The notes: a model not told the origin generated them from the letters alone. A stretch of 64,000 bases of DNA from Epibacterium sp. Ofav1-8 (GCF_022348185.1 NZ_JAKRFD010000001.1:1-64000), one strand, 5' to 3'. Shown: positions 8,407 through 18,213, counted from the first letter of the stretch. Made by a program: numbers and translations.

Positions 8407-9435
8407 ATGAACGCTCCTCAAACGCAGATGCGCCGTGAAATCAACGAAATCCCCGACGCGGTCGAGCGTCTTCTGAGCGAAGGCGCGGGCGCGGTGACGG
8501 CCACCGCCGCTGAAATCCGTGACCTCGCCCCGAGCTATCTGTTGTCGGTGGCGCGCGGCTCCTCGGATCACGCCTCGACCTATCTGAAATACGCCAGCGA
8601 GTTGCTCTTGGGCCTGCCGATGGCGTCGGTGGGGCCGTCGGTGAAATCCATCTACGGGGTTGATCTGAACTGTGCGGGCGCGCTGAGTATTTCGGTGTCG
8701 CAGTCGGGCAAAAGCCCGGACATCGTGCAACTGACTTCCGCCTTCCGCGATAAGGGGGCCTATACGGTTGCGATCACCAATGATGCGACCTCGCCACTGG
8801 CGGAGGCCTCGGCGGCGGTGCTGCCCATCCACGCGGGCCCCGAGCTGAGTGTTGCGGCCACCAAGACGTTTGTCACCTCGCTGGTGGCGGGGCTTTGGTT
8901 GCTGGCTGAAATCAAACAGGACGCAGAGCTGTTGGATGCGATCCGCAAACTGCCCGGACATTTGGCCAAGGCAAAGGATTGCGATTGGAGCGCGGCGGTT
9001 GAGGCCATCGACGGTCAGTCGCTGTATACGCTGGGGCGTGGGCCAAGCTGGGCGATCTCCAACGAGGCGGCGCTGAAGTTCAAGGAAACCTGCCAGATCC
9101 ACGCCGAGAGCTATTCCGCGGCGGAGGTGCTGCATGGTCCGGTGTCGATCGTGGGTGAAAATTTCCCGGTGATCGCCTTTGCCGCGGCTGACGCCGCCGA
9201 GGAAAGCGTTGGCGATATGGTGCAGGCGCTCGCGGATAAGGGCGCGCGTGTCTTTGCCACCACGGATAAGGCCAAAGGCGCAGACGTTCTGCCGCATGTG
9301 CGCACCGATCACTGGATCACCGATCCGATTTCGTCGATCGTGTCGTTTTACGGCATGGTCGAAGCCGTGGCTGCGCGTCGCGGCGTGAACCCGGATGCAC
9401 CGCGCCACCTCAACAAGGTTACGGAAACCGTATGA
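8407..9435 (+). CDS. SIS-domain glucosamine-6-phosphate deaminase (NagB-II/AgaS type)
   Basis: A 342-residue protein with two SIS domains but no glutaminase domain, so an isomerase/deaminase rather than GlmS. Sugar-phosphate motifs are ARGSSDHASTYLKY and VSQSGKSPD in the first domain, and GRGPSWAISNEAALKFKE with AESYSAAEVLHGP in the second. The likely reaction is glucosamine-6-phosphate to fructose-6-phosphate plus ammonia, replacing classical NagB, which is absent here. An AAAGG lies upstream. The nagA ATG overlaps its stop by 4 nt, so the two consecutive catabolic steps are translationally coupled. Confidence 0.85.
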   Translation: MNAPQTQMRREINEIPDAVERLLSEGAGAVTATAAEIRDLAPSYLLSVARGSSDHASTYLKYASELLLGLPMASVGPSVKSIYGVDLNCAGALSISVSQSGKSPDIVQLTSAFRDKGAYTVAITNDATSPLAEASAAVLPIHAGPELSVAATKTFVTSLVAGLWLLAEIKQDAELLDAIRKLPGHLAKAKDCDWSAAVEAIDGQSLYTLGRGPSWAISNEAALKFKETCQIHAESYSAAEVLHGPVSIVGENFPVIAFAAADAAEESVGDMVQALADKGARVFATTDKAKGADVLPHVRTDHWITDPISSIVSFYGMVEAVAARRGVNPDAPRHLNKVTETV

Positions 9436-10574
9436 TGCAACGGCTGATTACCTTTCTGGGCGGGCCGATCTTTGACGGCAAACGCCTGCGGCAAGGCTAT
9501 GCAGCACAGTTTCGCGCAGGTCAGCTCGCGAAGATGGTGCCGCTGACGGAGTTGGGCGAGCGCGGTGACGTGGTGGATCTGGGCGGCGATATCCTGTCGC
9601 CCGGCTATGTCGATTTGCAGGTGAATGGCGGCGGTGGTGTGATGTTGGGCGATGCGCCGAACGTCGAGACGATTGCGACAATTTGCGATGCGCATCGCAG
9701 TCTGGGGGCGACCACGATCCTGCCAACGCTGATCACGGATACCGCCGAGAAGACCCGCGCGACGCTGAAGGCCGGGATTGATGCCCATGAGGCCGGGGTG
9801 CGTGGCTTTGGCGGCTTGCATCTGGAAGGGCCGCATCTGTCGGTCGCGCGCAAGGGGGCGCATGATGCAGCCTTGATCCGTCCGATGGAGGAGAGCGACC
9901 TGAGCGCGATCTGCGAGGCGGCGGCCCTGCTGCCCAAGCTCAAGGTCACGATTGCACCGGAGAATGTCACGCCTGAGCAGGTGACGCGGATGGTGGAGGC
10001 GGGCGTTCTGGTCTCGCTTGGCCATACGGATGCGCCCTTTGACACCTGTGTCGCCTATGCCAAGGCGGGTGCGGGTTGTGCGACCCATTTGTTCAACGCC
10101 ATGAGCCAGTTGGGAAATCGCGCGCCGGGTCTGGTGGGGGCGGTGCTGGACACCGCAGAGCTGTCGGCGGGATTGATTGCCGATGGCATCCATGTGCATC
10201 CCGCCAGCCTTCGCGCGGCCTGGCTGGCCAAACGGCGCGGGCCGGGGCGGATTTTCCTTGTGTCTGACGCCATGGCGGTTGCGGGCACGGCGGATAGCGA
10301 GTTCCGTCTGGAAGGGCGCCGGATTACCCGCAGCGAAGGGCGGTTGTGCTTGTCTGATGGCACCTTGGCCGGGGCGGATCTGGATCTGACCACGGCGCTC
10401 AGGGTGCTGACCAGCCAATGCGGTGTGTCCCTGGATGAGGCGCTGGAGGCGGCGACCTCGATCCCGGCGGCGCTGATTGATGCGCCGGTGGATCTGAAGC
10501 TGCCGGGGCAGATGTTGACGGATATGATCCGCATCAAATCCGATCTGAGCGCGGCGTCACCCGTGATTGGCTAA
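9432..10574 (+). CDS. nagA: N-acetylglucosamine-6-phosphate deacetylase
   Basis: A 380-residue amidohydrolase that removes acetate from GlcNAc-6-phosphate. The metal and substrate motifs are in order: GYVDLQVNGGGG, GLHLEGPHLS (metal Glu), LGHTDAPFD (His), THLFNAMSQLGNRAPGLVGA (His and substrate-contacting Asn), GLIADGIHVHP (His) and LVSDAMAVAG (catalytic Asp). Length is normal for the family. It is last in the rightward amino-sugar operon and converges on fdhD. Confidence 0.93.
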   Translation: MMQRLITFLGGPIFDGKRLRQGYAAQFRAGQLAKMVPLTELGERGDVVDLGGDILSPGYVDLQVNGGGGVMLGDAPNVETIATICDAHRSLGATTILPTLITDTAEKTRATLKAGIDAHEAGVRGFGGLHLEGPHLSVARKGAHDAALIRPMEESDLSAICEAAALLPKLKVTIAPENVTPEQVTRMVEAGVLVSLGHTDAPFDTCVAYAKAGAGCATHLFNAMSQLGNRAPGLVGAVLDTAELSAGLIADGIHVHPASLRAAWLAKRRGPGRIFLVSDAMAVAGTADSEFRLEGRRITRSEGRLCLSDGTLAGADLDLTTALRVLTSQCGVSLDEALEAATSIPAALIDAPVDLKLPGQMLTDMIRIKSDLSAASPVIG

Positions 10575-10597
10575 AGGTTTGCCAAAGTGCATGGCCG

Positions 10598-10615
10598 GGC
10601 GCATGGGTCTGCGCC
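10598..10615 (+). terminator. weak terminator candidate after nagA
   Basis: A 6-bp stem GGCGCA/TGCGCC with a 6-nt loop in the 67-bp gap between convergent nagA and fdhD. It lacks a T-tract, so support is modest. Confidence 0.25.
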
Positions 10616-10641
10616 TGTGCCACCCCTTTGCAATCACCCGG

Positions 10642-11475
10642 TTATGCGACGACCCGGTGCGGATGCGTATAGAGGGCAAAGCGCCCACCGCGTGTTGACG
10701 CGGCAAGGGTCATGCCTGCGCGATCTGCCAGCCGCACCGCATGCGAGGTCGGTGCGGAGACGGCGATAATCATGCCCGACCCCACTTCTGCCGCCTTTTG
10801 CACCAGATCCACCGAGATCCGCGAGGTCATCACAAAGGCACCGCTGGCCGGGTCGAGCCCTTGTCGCAGCAGCGCGCCGATGAGTTTGTCGAGCGCATTG
10901 TGACGCCCCACATCCTCGCGCACTGCAATCAGGCCATGATCCGGGCAGAGAAATCCTGCCGCATGTATCGCGCGGCATTGATCGTGCAAGGGCTGGTGGC
11001 GGGCGAGGTCACTGGGCGCGGCGGCAATCGCAGCAGCCCGAAACCGCAGCGCCACATCCGACACATCACGCGGATGGCGCAGCGCTTGTTCCAGACTGTC
11101 GATGCCGCACAGACCACAGCCAATGGGACCGGCCATGGCACGGCGGCGGCTGGCAATCGCGGCACCGCGATCCTCGCGCAGCCAGAACCGCGCCTCAATG
11201 CCACTGTCATGCGCGACCTGTTCAAACTCGCGCACATCGTCAAAGCCGGTGATGAACCCTTCGGTGCGGGCAAAGCCAAAGGCAAAATCCTCAATGTCGG
11301 AGGGGCTGGCCATCATCACGGCGGCGCTGGAGCCGTCAAACACCATGGCAACTGGCGTTTCCTCGGCCAGATCGCGGCTGTGGGGCGCGACCTCATCCGC
11401 CGAGACGATCAGCCCTTCGTGGCGATGCGCGGTGAAATGCGCAGGGGCCGTGGGATGGCGCAGCGGCGCGGTCAT
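10642..11475 (-). CDS. fdhD: formate dehydrogenase accessory sulfurtransferase FdhD
   Basis: FdhD transfers sulfur to the molybdenum cofactor of formate dehydrogenases. The 277-residue protein has the functional Cys-x2-Cys pair in GPIGCGLCGIDSLEQAL, plus the conserved CRAIHAAGFLCPDHGLIAVREDVGRHNALDKLIGA region and SRISVDLVQKAAEVG near the C-terminus. Its start overlaps the preceding small gene by 4 nt. The partner is probably the molybdoenzyme two genes upstream in the operon. Confidence 0.93.
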   Translation of the reverse strand: MTAPLRHPTAPAHFTAHRHEGLIVSADEVAPHSRDLAEETPVAMVFDGSSAAVMMASPSDIEDFAFGFARTEGFITGFDDVREFEQVAHDSGIEARFWLREDRGAAIASRRRAMAGPIGCGLCGIDSLEQALRHPRDVSDVALRFRAAAIAAAPSDLARHQPLHDQCRAIHAAGFLCPDHGLIAVREDVGRHNALDKLIGALLRQGLDPASGAFVMTSRISVDLVQKAAEVGSGMIIAVSAPTSHAVRLADRAGMTLAASTRGGRFALYTHPHRVVA

Positions 11476-11807
11476 GAGGCGTACTCCTTGGCTGAGCCTG
11501 CCGCGCTCAGGTGGGCGTTGTTTTCAGTATCATCACAGGCCCGCTCCACCGTGGCGAGACCGGTATCGCTGAGTTGGTAGAACAGGCGCTGGGATTTATC
11601 GCCGCGGCTCTCGACCATCAGCAGATCGTGGTCATGGGCTAAAAGCGTGCATTCACGCAGCACCAGCGCATGGGCAAGGCCGAACTTGCGCGCAAAACTG
11701 CGGCTGTCATGCGCGATCCCCAGATGCGCCGCTGTCATCAGACCGGCCCCGAGAGGAGAGAGCGCCTCCGGGTGATCGGCGACCAGTGCCTCAATGAGCG
11801 CCATCAT
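11472..11807 (-). CDS. small winged-helix-like protein in the formate-dehydrogenase-like operon
   Basis: A 111-residue protein that I cannot assign to a named family. The middle has two predicted helices followed by a Lys/Arg-rich segment and a beta-wing-like stretch, RGDKSQRLFYQLSDTGLATVERA, that resembles the wing plus L-x-D-x-G signature of MarR/PadR-type domains. No Cys pairs or membrane segments are seen. It overlaps both neighbours by 4 nt, so it is locked into the molybdoenzyme-small protein-fdhD operon; a regulatory or maturation role is a guess. Confidence 0.6.
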   Translation of the reverse strand: MMALIEALVADHPEALSPLGAGLMTAAHLGIAHDSRSFARKFGLAHALVLRECTLLAHDHDLLMVESRGDKSQRLFYQLSDTGLATVERACDDTENNAHLSAAGSAKEYAS

Positions 11808-14107
11808 GCGGACGTCTCGCTGGGGCGAAAGGTGACGGGCACGGATTTGGACGCAGGCGTAAAGCTTTTATCGCCAAAGACCTGATGCGGCACCAGCACG
11901 TTAAGCTCTGGATAGTAGCCCGCAACACAGCCCTTGGGGATGTCATAGGCCACCAGACGGAACCCCGGCGCGATGCGGTCCACGTCATCCTCGTGCAGGC
12001 CCACCACATCCATGACATCACCGGGCTCAGCATCCAGTGCGGCGATGTCATCGGGGTGCATAAAGACCACGTTGCGTTCGCCGTAGACGCCGCGATAGCG
12101 GTCATCCATGCCGTAGACGGTGGTGTTGTATTGATCGTGCGAGCGGAAGGTTTGCAGCACAAACCGCCGGTTTTCACCACGCAGGTTCTGCCATTCGGTC
12201 TGCTCTGGCAGCGGATCGGCAGAGAAGGTCGCGCGCCCGGCAGGGGTATTCCATTCACGCTCTGATGCGCCATTGCGCAGGTGGAAACCGCGCGGTTTGC
12301 GCACCGCCGCGTTGAAATCGCCAAAGATCGGCAGCACGCGGGCGATCAGGTCGCGGATCTTGTCGTTGTTTTGTGCAAGCGCGTCCCAGTCCACGGTGGT
12401 ATTGCCAAGTGTGGCGCGGGCAATGCCAGCAACGATCTGCACCTCGGATTTCAGGGTCTTGGCGGCGGGCGGGTTGATCCCGCCGGAGCCATGCACCATC
12501 GACATGGAATCCTCGACTGTTACGATCTGGCGCACGCCTGCGGCGTTCTTGTCGATCTCGGTGCGGCCCAGACAGGGCAGGATGTAGCTGTGCGTGCCCG
12601 GCAGCAAATGACCGTGGTTGAGCTTGGTGGCGATATTCACCGTCAGATCAAGGTTCTGCATCGCTTGTGCAATCAGCGCGCTGTCGGGGGTGGCGCGGGC
12701 GAAATTGCCGCCAAGTGCGATAAAGGCGCGCGCGTCGCCGGACAGCATCGCGCCTATCGCCTGCAAGACGTTATGGCCACGGTCACGCGGCATCGCCACG
12801 CCCAGCTCGCGCTCCATCGCATCCAGAAGGGCTGCCGGGGCTTTTTCATTGATGCCGACGGTGCGGTCGCCTTGCACGTTGGAATGGCCGCGCACCGGGC
12901 ACAGACCCGCGCCCGGACGTCCGACATTGCCGCGCAGGAACATGAAATTCGCAATCTCGCGGATCATCGGCACCGAATGGCGGTGCTGCGTGATCCCCAT
13001 CGCCCATGTGGTGATGACGCGATCAGAGGCCAGATAGATCTCTGCCGCCTCTGTGATCTGGTCGCGGCTGAGGCCGGATTGGTCTTCGATCTCGTCCCAG
13101 GAGGTGGCGTTCACCGTGTCGCGATAGGCCTCAAACGCTTCGGTGTGCGCGTTCAGGAAGGCGTGATCCAGCACTGCGGGCTGGCCAGTGGCCTGTGCCG
13201 CCTCCTCGGCGGCCAGAACGACTTTGGCCATGCCGCGAAACACCGCCATGTCGCCGCCAAGGCGCGGGCGGTAATAGTCGGTCGAGGTTGCCTCGGAACC
13301 GCCGCGGATCATTTCCAGCTTGTTTTGCGGGTCGGCAAAACGGTGCAGGCCCTTTTCCTTGAGGGTGTTGAACACCACCACGCGTGCGCCGCGTTGGGTG
13401 GCGGCGCGCAGATCGGCCAGCATGCGCGGGTGGTTGGTGCCGGGGTTCTGACCAACCACAAAGATCGCGTCGGCCTTCTCGAAGTCCTCCAAAAGCACGG
13501 TGCCCTTGCCGATGCCGATGGCCTCGGTGAGGGCGACGCCGCTGGCCTCGTGGCACATATTGGAGCAATCGGGGAAGTTGTTGGTGCCATAAAGGCGCAC
13601 GAACATCTGATAAAGAAACGCCGCCTCGTTGCTGGCGCGACCGGAGGTGTAGAACTCCGCCCGGTTGGGATCATCGAGCGCATTGAGGCGCGCGGCGATC
13701 CCGGCAAAAGCGTCGTCCCATGTGACCTCGACATAGCGGTCGCTGTCGGCGTCATAGCGCATGGGGTGGGTCAGGCGGCCCTGCTTTTCCAGCGCGTAGT
13801 CTGACCATGTACGCAGCTCGCTCACGCTGTGTTCGGCAAAGAATGCGGGCGTCACGCGGTCACGGGTGGCTTCCCATGCGACGGCCTTGACCCCGTTTTC
13901 GCAAAACTCGAAGGAGGAGCCATGTTCGGGGTCGCCCCACGCACAGCCGGGGCAGTCAAACCCATCGGGTTGGTTGGCCTTCAGCATTGTGCGCGCACCG
14001 GACAGGGGCTTACCGCTGCCCATCAACTGACGTCCGACGCTCTTGAGTGCGCCCCAGCCACCGGCGGCTGCGGAAGGTGCTTTTTCGGATCCGTTATTGT
14101 GGGTCAT
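11804..14107 (-). CDS. FdhF/YdeP family molybdopterin oxidoreductase
   Basis: A 767-residue member of the formate-dehydrogenase-alpha-like (YdeP) family. It has an N-terminal Cys-rich stretch FDCPGCAWGDPEHGSSFEFC, then the molybdopterin oxidoreductase domain (NFPDCSNMCHEASGVALTEAIGIGKGTV, FVVGQNPGTNHPRML) and a C-terminal molydopterin-dinucleotide domain (about residues 650-760). There is no Tat signal, so it is cytoplasmic. Family members include acid-resistance protein YdeP; many have no proven substrate, so formate oxidation is plausible, given fdhD, but not shown. No separate NADH-linked or FeS subunit is encoded nearby. Confidence 0.85.
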   Translation of the reverse strand: MTHNNGSEKAPSAAAGGWGALKSVGRQLMGSGKPLSGARTMLKANQPDGFDCPGCAWGDPEHGSSFEFCENGVKAVAWEATRDRVTPAFFAEHSVSELRTWSDYALEKQGRLTHPMRYDADSDRYVEVTWDDAFAGIAARLNALDDPNRAEFYTSGRASNEAAFLYQMFVRLYGTNNFPDCSNMCHEASGVALTEAIGIGKGTVLLEDFEKADAIFVVGQNPGTNHPRMLADLRAATQRGARVVVFNTLKEKGLHRFADPQNKLEMIRGGSEATSTDYYRPRLGGDMAVFRGMAKVVLAAEEAAQATGQPAVLDHAFLNAHTEAFEAYRDTVNATSWDEIEDQSGLSRDQITEAAEIYLASDRVITTWAMGITQHRHSVPMIREIANFMFLRGNVGRPGAGLCPVRGHSNVQGDRTVGINEKAPAALLDAMERELGVAMPRDRGHNVLQAIGAMLSGDARAFIALGGNFARATPDSALIAQAMQNLDLTVNIATKLNHGHLLPGTHSYILPCLGRTEIDKNAAGVRQIVTVEDSMSMVHGSGGINPPAAKTLKSEVQIVAGIARATLGNTTVDWDALAQNNDKIRDLIARVLPIFGDFNAAVRKPRGFHLRNGASEREWNTPAGRATFSADPLPEQTEWQNLRGENRRFVLQTFRSHDQYNTTVYGMDDRYRGVYGERNVVFMHPDDIAALDAEPGDVMDVVGLHEDDVDRIAPGFRLVAYDIPKGCVAGYYPELNVLVPHQVFGDKSFTPASKSVPVTFRPSETSA

Positions 14108-14383
14108 GGCTGGGGCCTTGTGACAGGCTCTGGCCGCACCGAGCCGGTCGCCAGCACCGTATGTGCTGCACGATCCGCGTCGGAGCCGGGCGGAGCAGTG
14201 GGAGGGTCATTGGTGGTGCGCGCGCCGAGATTGTCTGCGCGAGGATCGTTCGCACCTTAGATGCTGCGCCGCGGGATTTCTGTCAACGTATTGAAACGCC
14301 GTTTGAATTCGTAATTTTTGAAGTCGTGATAAGCATTGCGGATCACACGGCACTTGCTCTGGGTGACGCCAGGTCGTGAGGAT

Positions 14384-14437
14384 TGGCACGATGTGCCACT
14401 GTTTCCGCGCCCCGGTTGCCTTAGGGTGGGGCCTAAG
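14384..14437. promoter_or_regulatory. two palindromes in the 351-bp divergent gap before the molybdoenzyme operon
   Basis: The gap 14108-14458 contains no gene. Two operator-like elements lie near its right end: TGGCAC-GAT-GTGCCA (14384-14398) and CTTAGG-N6-CCTAAG (14420-14437), the latter 22 bp before the 2Fe-2S subunit ATG. The rest shows nothing I can name. Confidence 0.35.
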
Positions 14438-14458
14438 CGGCTGCCACGGAGAAAGATC

Positions 14459-14917
14459 ATGAAGCTGACCGTCAACGGAACCGAGCATGAGGTCGATGTC
14501 GAGCCCGAGATGCCCCTGTTGTGGGTGCTGCGGGACGAGTTGGACATCAAGGGGCCGAAATACGGCTGCGGCATCGCCCAATGCGGGGCCTGCACGGTGC
14601 ATGTGGACGGGATGGCGGTGCGTTCGTGTCAGTTGCCGGTTGGCGATCTGGAGGGCGAGGTCACGACCATCGAGGGGCTGGGTACGCCCGAGAGCCTGCA
14701 TGCGGTACAGGCCGCATGGGTGGCGCATCAGGTGGCGCAGTGCGGTTACTGCCAATCGGGCCAGATCATGCAGGCGGCAGCTTTGCTCGATCTGAACCCA
14801 GCGCCTTCGGATGAAGAGATTGATGCGGTGATGTCGGGGAACCTCTGCCGCTGCGGCACCTATCCCCGTATCCGGGCCGCGATCCATGACGCTGCGCAGA
14901 AATTGAGCGAGGCCTGA
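14459..14917 (+). CDS. (2Fe-2S)-binding small subunit of a xanthine-oxidase-family dehydrogenase (IorA/CoxS type)
   Basis: 152 residues from [12 protein letters not shown], preceded by CACGGAGAAAG. The plant-type ferredoxin cluster motif is [15 protein letters not shown] (about residues 40-54). The C-terminal cluster ligands are CGYCQSGQ and [14 protein letters not shown]. This is the electron-transfer subunit of two-component molybdenum hydroxylases such as isoquinoline 1-oxidoreductase. It accepts electrons from the Mo subunit encoded 3 nt downstream and likely passes them to the c-type cytochrome. Confidence 0.92.
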   Translation: MKLTVNGTEHEVDVEPEMPLLWVLRDELDIKGPKYGCGIAQCGACTVHVDGMAVRSCQLPVGDLEGEVTTIEGLGTPESLHAVQAAWVAHQVAQCGYCQSGQIMQAAALLDLNPAPSDEEIDAVMSGNLCRCGTYPRIRAAIHDAAQKLSEA

Positions 14918-14920
14918 GCC

Positions 14921-17173
14921 ATGAGCCGTGTCGGAAAAATTGCCCGCCGTACATTCCTGATTGGGTCCGCCGCGATTGCCGGGGGCGTGGCCTTTGGCGT
15001 TTATATGGCGAAAAAGCCGATCCCCAATCCACTGCTTGATGATCTCAAGGACGGTGAGGCGGCGATCACGCCCTTTGTGAAGATCGACGCCAATGGCATC
15101 ACCCTGATCACGCCGCGTGCGGACAAAGGGCAGGGGGCTTACTCCATCCAAGCCTACCTGATCGCCGAAGAGCTGGACATCGACCCTGCCACCGCGACGA
15201 TCACCCCGGGGATGCCGGGGCAGGCCTATTACAACGCCACGGTGCTGGGCGAGGGCGTGCCGATCCCAGCCTACAAGGAAGGATTTGTGGCCGACACCCT
15301 GCGTGACTTCATGTCGGTCCCGGCCAAGCTGCTCTCGATCCAGATGACCGGCGGGTCGTCCACTGTGCCGGATGGGTTTGACCGGATGCGTCTGGCGGGG
15401 GCGACGGCGCGCGAAACCCTGAAAGAGGCGGCGGCCCGTCGGGTTGGCGTGGCGCGTGGGGATCTGCGGACCGAGAATGGCGCGGTGATCCTGCCGGATG
15501 GCACGTCCATCGCCTACACGGATCTGGCGGCAGAGGCGGCAGAGATTGACCCGGTCACGGATGTCACCCTGCGCCCCGCCTCTGCGTGGCGCTATCTGGG
15601 CAAGCCGGATCTGCCGCGTCTGGATATGCTGCGTAAATGCACCGGCACTGAGGTCTACGGCATCGACATGGAATTTCAGGACATGTTGCATGCCACCGTG
15701 CGTGCCAACCCTGCCGTTGGCACTGCGGGCGCGCGTGTTGATGCCTCGGCGGCAGAGGGGATGCGCGGGGTGGAGAAAATCCTGCCTGTCAGCAACGGTG
15801 TCGGTGTGATTGCCAACAACACCTGGCGTGCGTTTCAGGCGGCAGAGGCGCTAGAGATCGCGTGGAGCGCGCCGGACTATCCCGGCACCTCGGACGGGAT
15901 ATTCGCCGCGCTTGAACAGGCGCTGGGCGATCCCGACAGCTACGACCACCGCCAGCGCGATGAGGGCGATGTGGACGCCGCACTAGAGGCGGGTGAGGTC
16001 ATCGACGCGCGCTATCGCATTCCCTACCTCGCCCATGCGCCGATGGAGCCGATGAACGCGGTGGTGCGGGTGCTCGACGGGCAGGTGGAAATCTGGACCG
16101 GCACCCAGATCCCGCTGTTCATCCGCGACCGCGCCGCCACCATTGCGGGCGTCGATCCAGAGGCCGTGAAGGTCTATGTGCTGCCCATGGGCGGCAGCTT
16201 TGGTCACCGGCTGGAGATGACCCATGTGGAGCAGGCGGTGGAGCTGGCGCTGACGGTGCCGGGTCGGCATCTGAAACTTACATGGAGCCGCGAAGAGGAC
16301 ATGAGCCACGACTACCCGCGCCCGGCCTCGGTTGCCGCAGGGCGCGGTCAGGTTGCAGATGGCAAGGTGGTGGCCTTTGATCTTTCGGTCAGCCAGTCGG
16401 CCATGGCGCCGGAGTGGTTCGGCCGACTGAGCGGAATGAGTCTGCCGGGCCCCGATGCGACGATCACTACCGGGTCGTGGGATCAGCCGTTTGCTATTCC
16501 CGACTATCGTGTCACCGGTTATCGCGCGCCAAGCATGGTGCCGGTGTCGTCCTGGCGGTCGGTCGGGGCGTCGGGCAACGGGTTTTACCACGATTGCTTC
16601 CTTGATGAGCTGATCCATGCCGCCGGGGCCGATCCGCTGGCCGAACGCATCCGCCTGTGTCTGCATGAGCCTGCGCGCAAGGTGCTGGAGGCCGTGGGCG
16701 AGATGTCGGGCTGGGATGGTCCCTCGATCGGTGAGGGGCGCGGACGTGGCGTAGGGTTCTGCATGTCCTTTGGGGTGCCCTGCGCACAAGTCATCGAGGT
16801 CACGCAGACGGAGGCGGGCATTCGCATCGATCAGGTCTATGTGGCGGTGGATGTGGGCGAGGTGCTTGATCCCACAAACCTGGAGGCGCAGGTCTTTGGC
16901 GGGGTGATCTTTGGACTGGGGCACGCGATGAACTGCGCGCTGACCTACGAGGATCACGCCCCGCTAGAGACCAACTGTCACGCCTACGAGGGGATGCGGC
17001 TCTATCAGGCCCCGCAGATTGAGGTGCGCGCGCTGAGCAACGGCAGCCGCATCCGGGGTGTGGGCGAGCCGGCTGTGCCGCCTGCCGCCCCGGCGCTGGC
17101 CAATGCGATCTTTGCCGCCACCGGGCAACGCATCCGCGAATTGCCGCTGAACAAACATATCGATTTCGTCTGA
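14921..17173 (+). CDS. molybdopterin-binding large subunit, aldehyde dehydrogenase/IorB type, Tat-exported
   Basis: A 750-residue Mo-cytosine-dinucleotide hydroxylase subunit. The N-terminal [21 protein letters not shown] is a twin-arginine signal, so the enzyme is periplasmic. Moco and substrate motifs include [23 protein letters not shown] and the catalytic Glu in [19 protein letters not shown]. The fused length, without a separate FAD subunit gene, is typical of IorB-like enzymes that donate to cytochrome c. Possible substrates are N-heteroaromatics or aldehydes; none can be chosen from sequence. Confidence 0.9.
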   Translation: MSRVGKIARRTFLIGSAAIAGGVAFGVYMAKKPIPNPLLDDLKDGEAAITPFVKIDANGITLITPRADKGQGAYSIQAYLIAEELDIDPATATITPGMPGQAYYNATVLGEGVPIPAYKEGFVADTLRDFMSVPAKLLSIQMTGGSSTVPDGFDRMRLAGATARETLKEAAARRVGVARGDLRTENGAVILPDGTSIAYTDLAAEAAEIDPVTDVTLRPASAWRYLGKPDLPRLDMLRKCTGTEVYGIDMEFQDMLHATVRANPAVGTAGARVDASAAEGMRGVEKILPVSNGVGVIANNTWRAFQAAEALEIAWSAPDYPGTSDGIFAALEQALGDPDSYDHRQRDEGDVDAALEAGEVIDARYRIPYLAHAPMEPMNAVVRVLDGQVEIWTGTQIPLFIRDRAATIAGVDPEAVKVYVLPMGGSFGHRLEMTHVEQAVELALTVPGRHLKLTWSREEDMSHDYPRPASVAAGRGQVADGKVVAFDLSVSQSAMAPEWFGRLSGMSLPGPDATITTGSWDQPFAIPDYRVTGYRAPSMVPVSSWRSVGASGNGFYHDCFLDELIHAAGADPLAERIRLCLHEPARKVLEAVGEMSGWDGPSIGEGRGRGVGFCMSFGVPCAQVIEVTQTEAGIRIDQVYVAVDVGEVLDPTNLEAQVFGGVIFGLGHAMNCALTYEDHAPLETNCHAYEGMRLYQAPQIEVRALSNGSRIRGVGEPAVPPAAPALANAIFAATGQRIRELPLNKHIDFV

Positions 17174-17186
17174 GGAGGGCCGGGAC

Positions 17187-17801
17187 ATGCAAAAGAGCGT
17201 TGTCATCCTTGCCGCGGTTTCTATCGCCGGTGCAGCCCTTGCCGAAGGTGCGCTGACCCTGCCGGAAGAGGGCAGCATCAGTCGCGCAGACGGGCAGGCG
17301 GCGTTTGAACGCATCTACGAGGTGGTGATCCATCCCAGATGCGCCAACTGCCACGTGGGCGAGGACAATATCCCGATGTGGTCCGGGCCAAGCTACGGTG
17401 AGGCGCGCCCGCATGGGATGCACATCAATGCCGGTGAGAGCCGGATCGGGGCGGAGTTCCTGCCCTGTCAGACCTGCCATGTGACCTCGGATGATTTTGA
17501 CACCGCACCACACGCCGCGCCGCGCTTTGGTATTGCCTGGCAACTGGCCCCGGTGGAGTTCGAGTGGTTCGGCAAATCGCGCGCCGAGATCTGTGCGCAG
17601 CTCAAGGACCCGGAGCGCAACGGCGGACGCGACTGGCGCGAACTCGTTGAGCATCTGGAACATGACGCCAGTCTCAACGGGCCGGTGGCCTGGGGGTGGT
17701 CGCCGGGTGGAGACCGCGAACCCGCGCCCCGCACGCTGGAAGAGCATGTCGAGGATATGGCGCTTTGGGGCGCTGCGGGTCAGCCCTGCCCGGCAGAATG
17801 A
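17187..17801 (+). CDS. dihaem c-type cytochrome, electron acceptor of the molybdenum hydroxylase
   Basis: A 204-residue exported protein with signal peptide [21 protein letters not shown]. Two haem-c attachment motifs are present: CANCH (residues 52-56) and CQTCH (94-98). It lies 13 nt after the Mo subunit with GGAGGGC upstream. It has no membrane segment beyond the signal and so is likely soluble periplasmic. It probably carries electrons from the Mo/2Fe-2S enzyme to the respiratory chain. I recognise only the cytochrome-c motifs. Confidence 0.8.
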   Translation: MQKSVVILAAVSIAGAALAEGALTLPEEGSISRADGQAAFERIYEVVIHPRCANCHVGEDNIPMWSGPSYGEARPHGMHINAGESRIGAEFLPCQTCHVTSDDFDTAPHAAPRFGIAWQLAPVEFEWFGKSRAEICAQLKDPERNGGRDWRELVEHLEHDASLNGPVAWGWSPGGDREPAPRTLEEHVEDMALWGAAGQPCPAE

Positions 17802-18213
17802 CCCAGGGGATTTGGCGCGCACGGGGCGACGGGTGTTGCCCCGGCAATGATTCTTGTTTGCGCGGCCAGGCCTGGCAGGTCTGCGCCGCGCCAATGGAAA
17901 TCGTGCCGCAAGCCACCACGCGGCACGCATCACAGCAAGCATAGGCAGGCCCGCGCTGCGCCTGTCAGACTTCGACGGTTGTCGCCCCTGATCCGGGGAC
18001 GGGAGCCCGGGATCACCACGCGATTTTCCAGCATTTTCGGGAGGCTGATGGCTTGACCATCGCCGAAAATATATTCACCAAATATATTTTATCCAATCCA
18101 GCGTTGCGGTCTTGTCAAACCCTGGGTGTTCGCCAAGACTGCGCCGTATGGGCCGCGAGCCGCCAGGTCGGACCGGCTGACAGACATTGATAAAAAACGA
18201 CGAGGGGGGTCCC
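17802..18213. promoter_or_regulatory. 412-bp intergenic region with a perfect 25-bp AT-rich palindrome
   Basis: No gene is visible. At 18066-18090 lies an inverted repeat with perfect 10-bp arms AAAATATATT/AATATATTTT and a 5-nt spacer, striking in this high-GC DNA. It sits about 120 bp upstream of the first SBP and is a good candidate operator for the transporter operon; the cognate regulator is not evident. A purine-rich CGAGGGGGG precedes the 18214 start. Confidence 0.6.

Noticed and set aside
12281-13804. 507-codon plus-strand open frame inside the molybdoenzyme gene
   Set aside because: His/Gly/Arg-rich antisense shadow without motifs; the minus-strand molybdopterin oxidoreductase is continuous and conserved.
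14383-14399. Sigma-54 promoter-like TTGGCACG element before the 2Fe-2S subunit gene
   Set aside because: The -12 GC does not fall at the required spacing; the sequence is better described as a simple palindrome.
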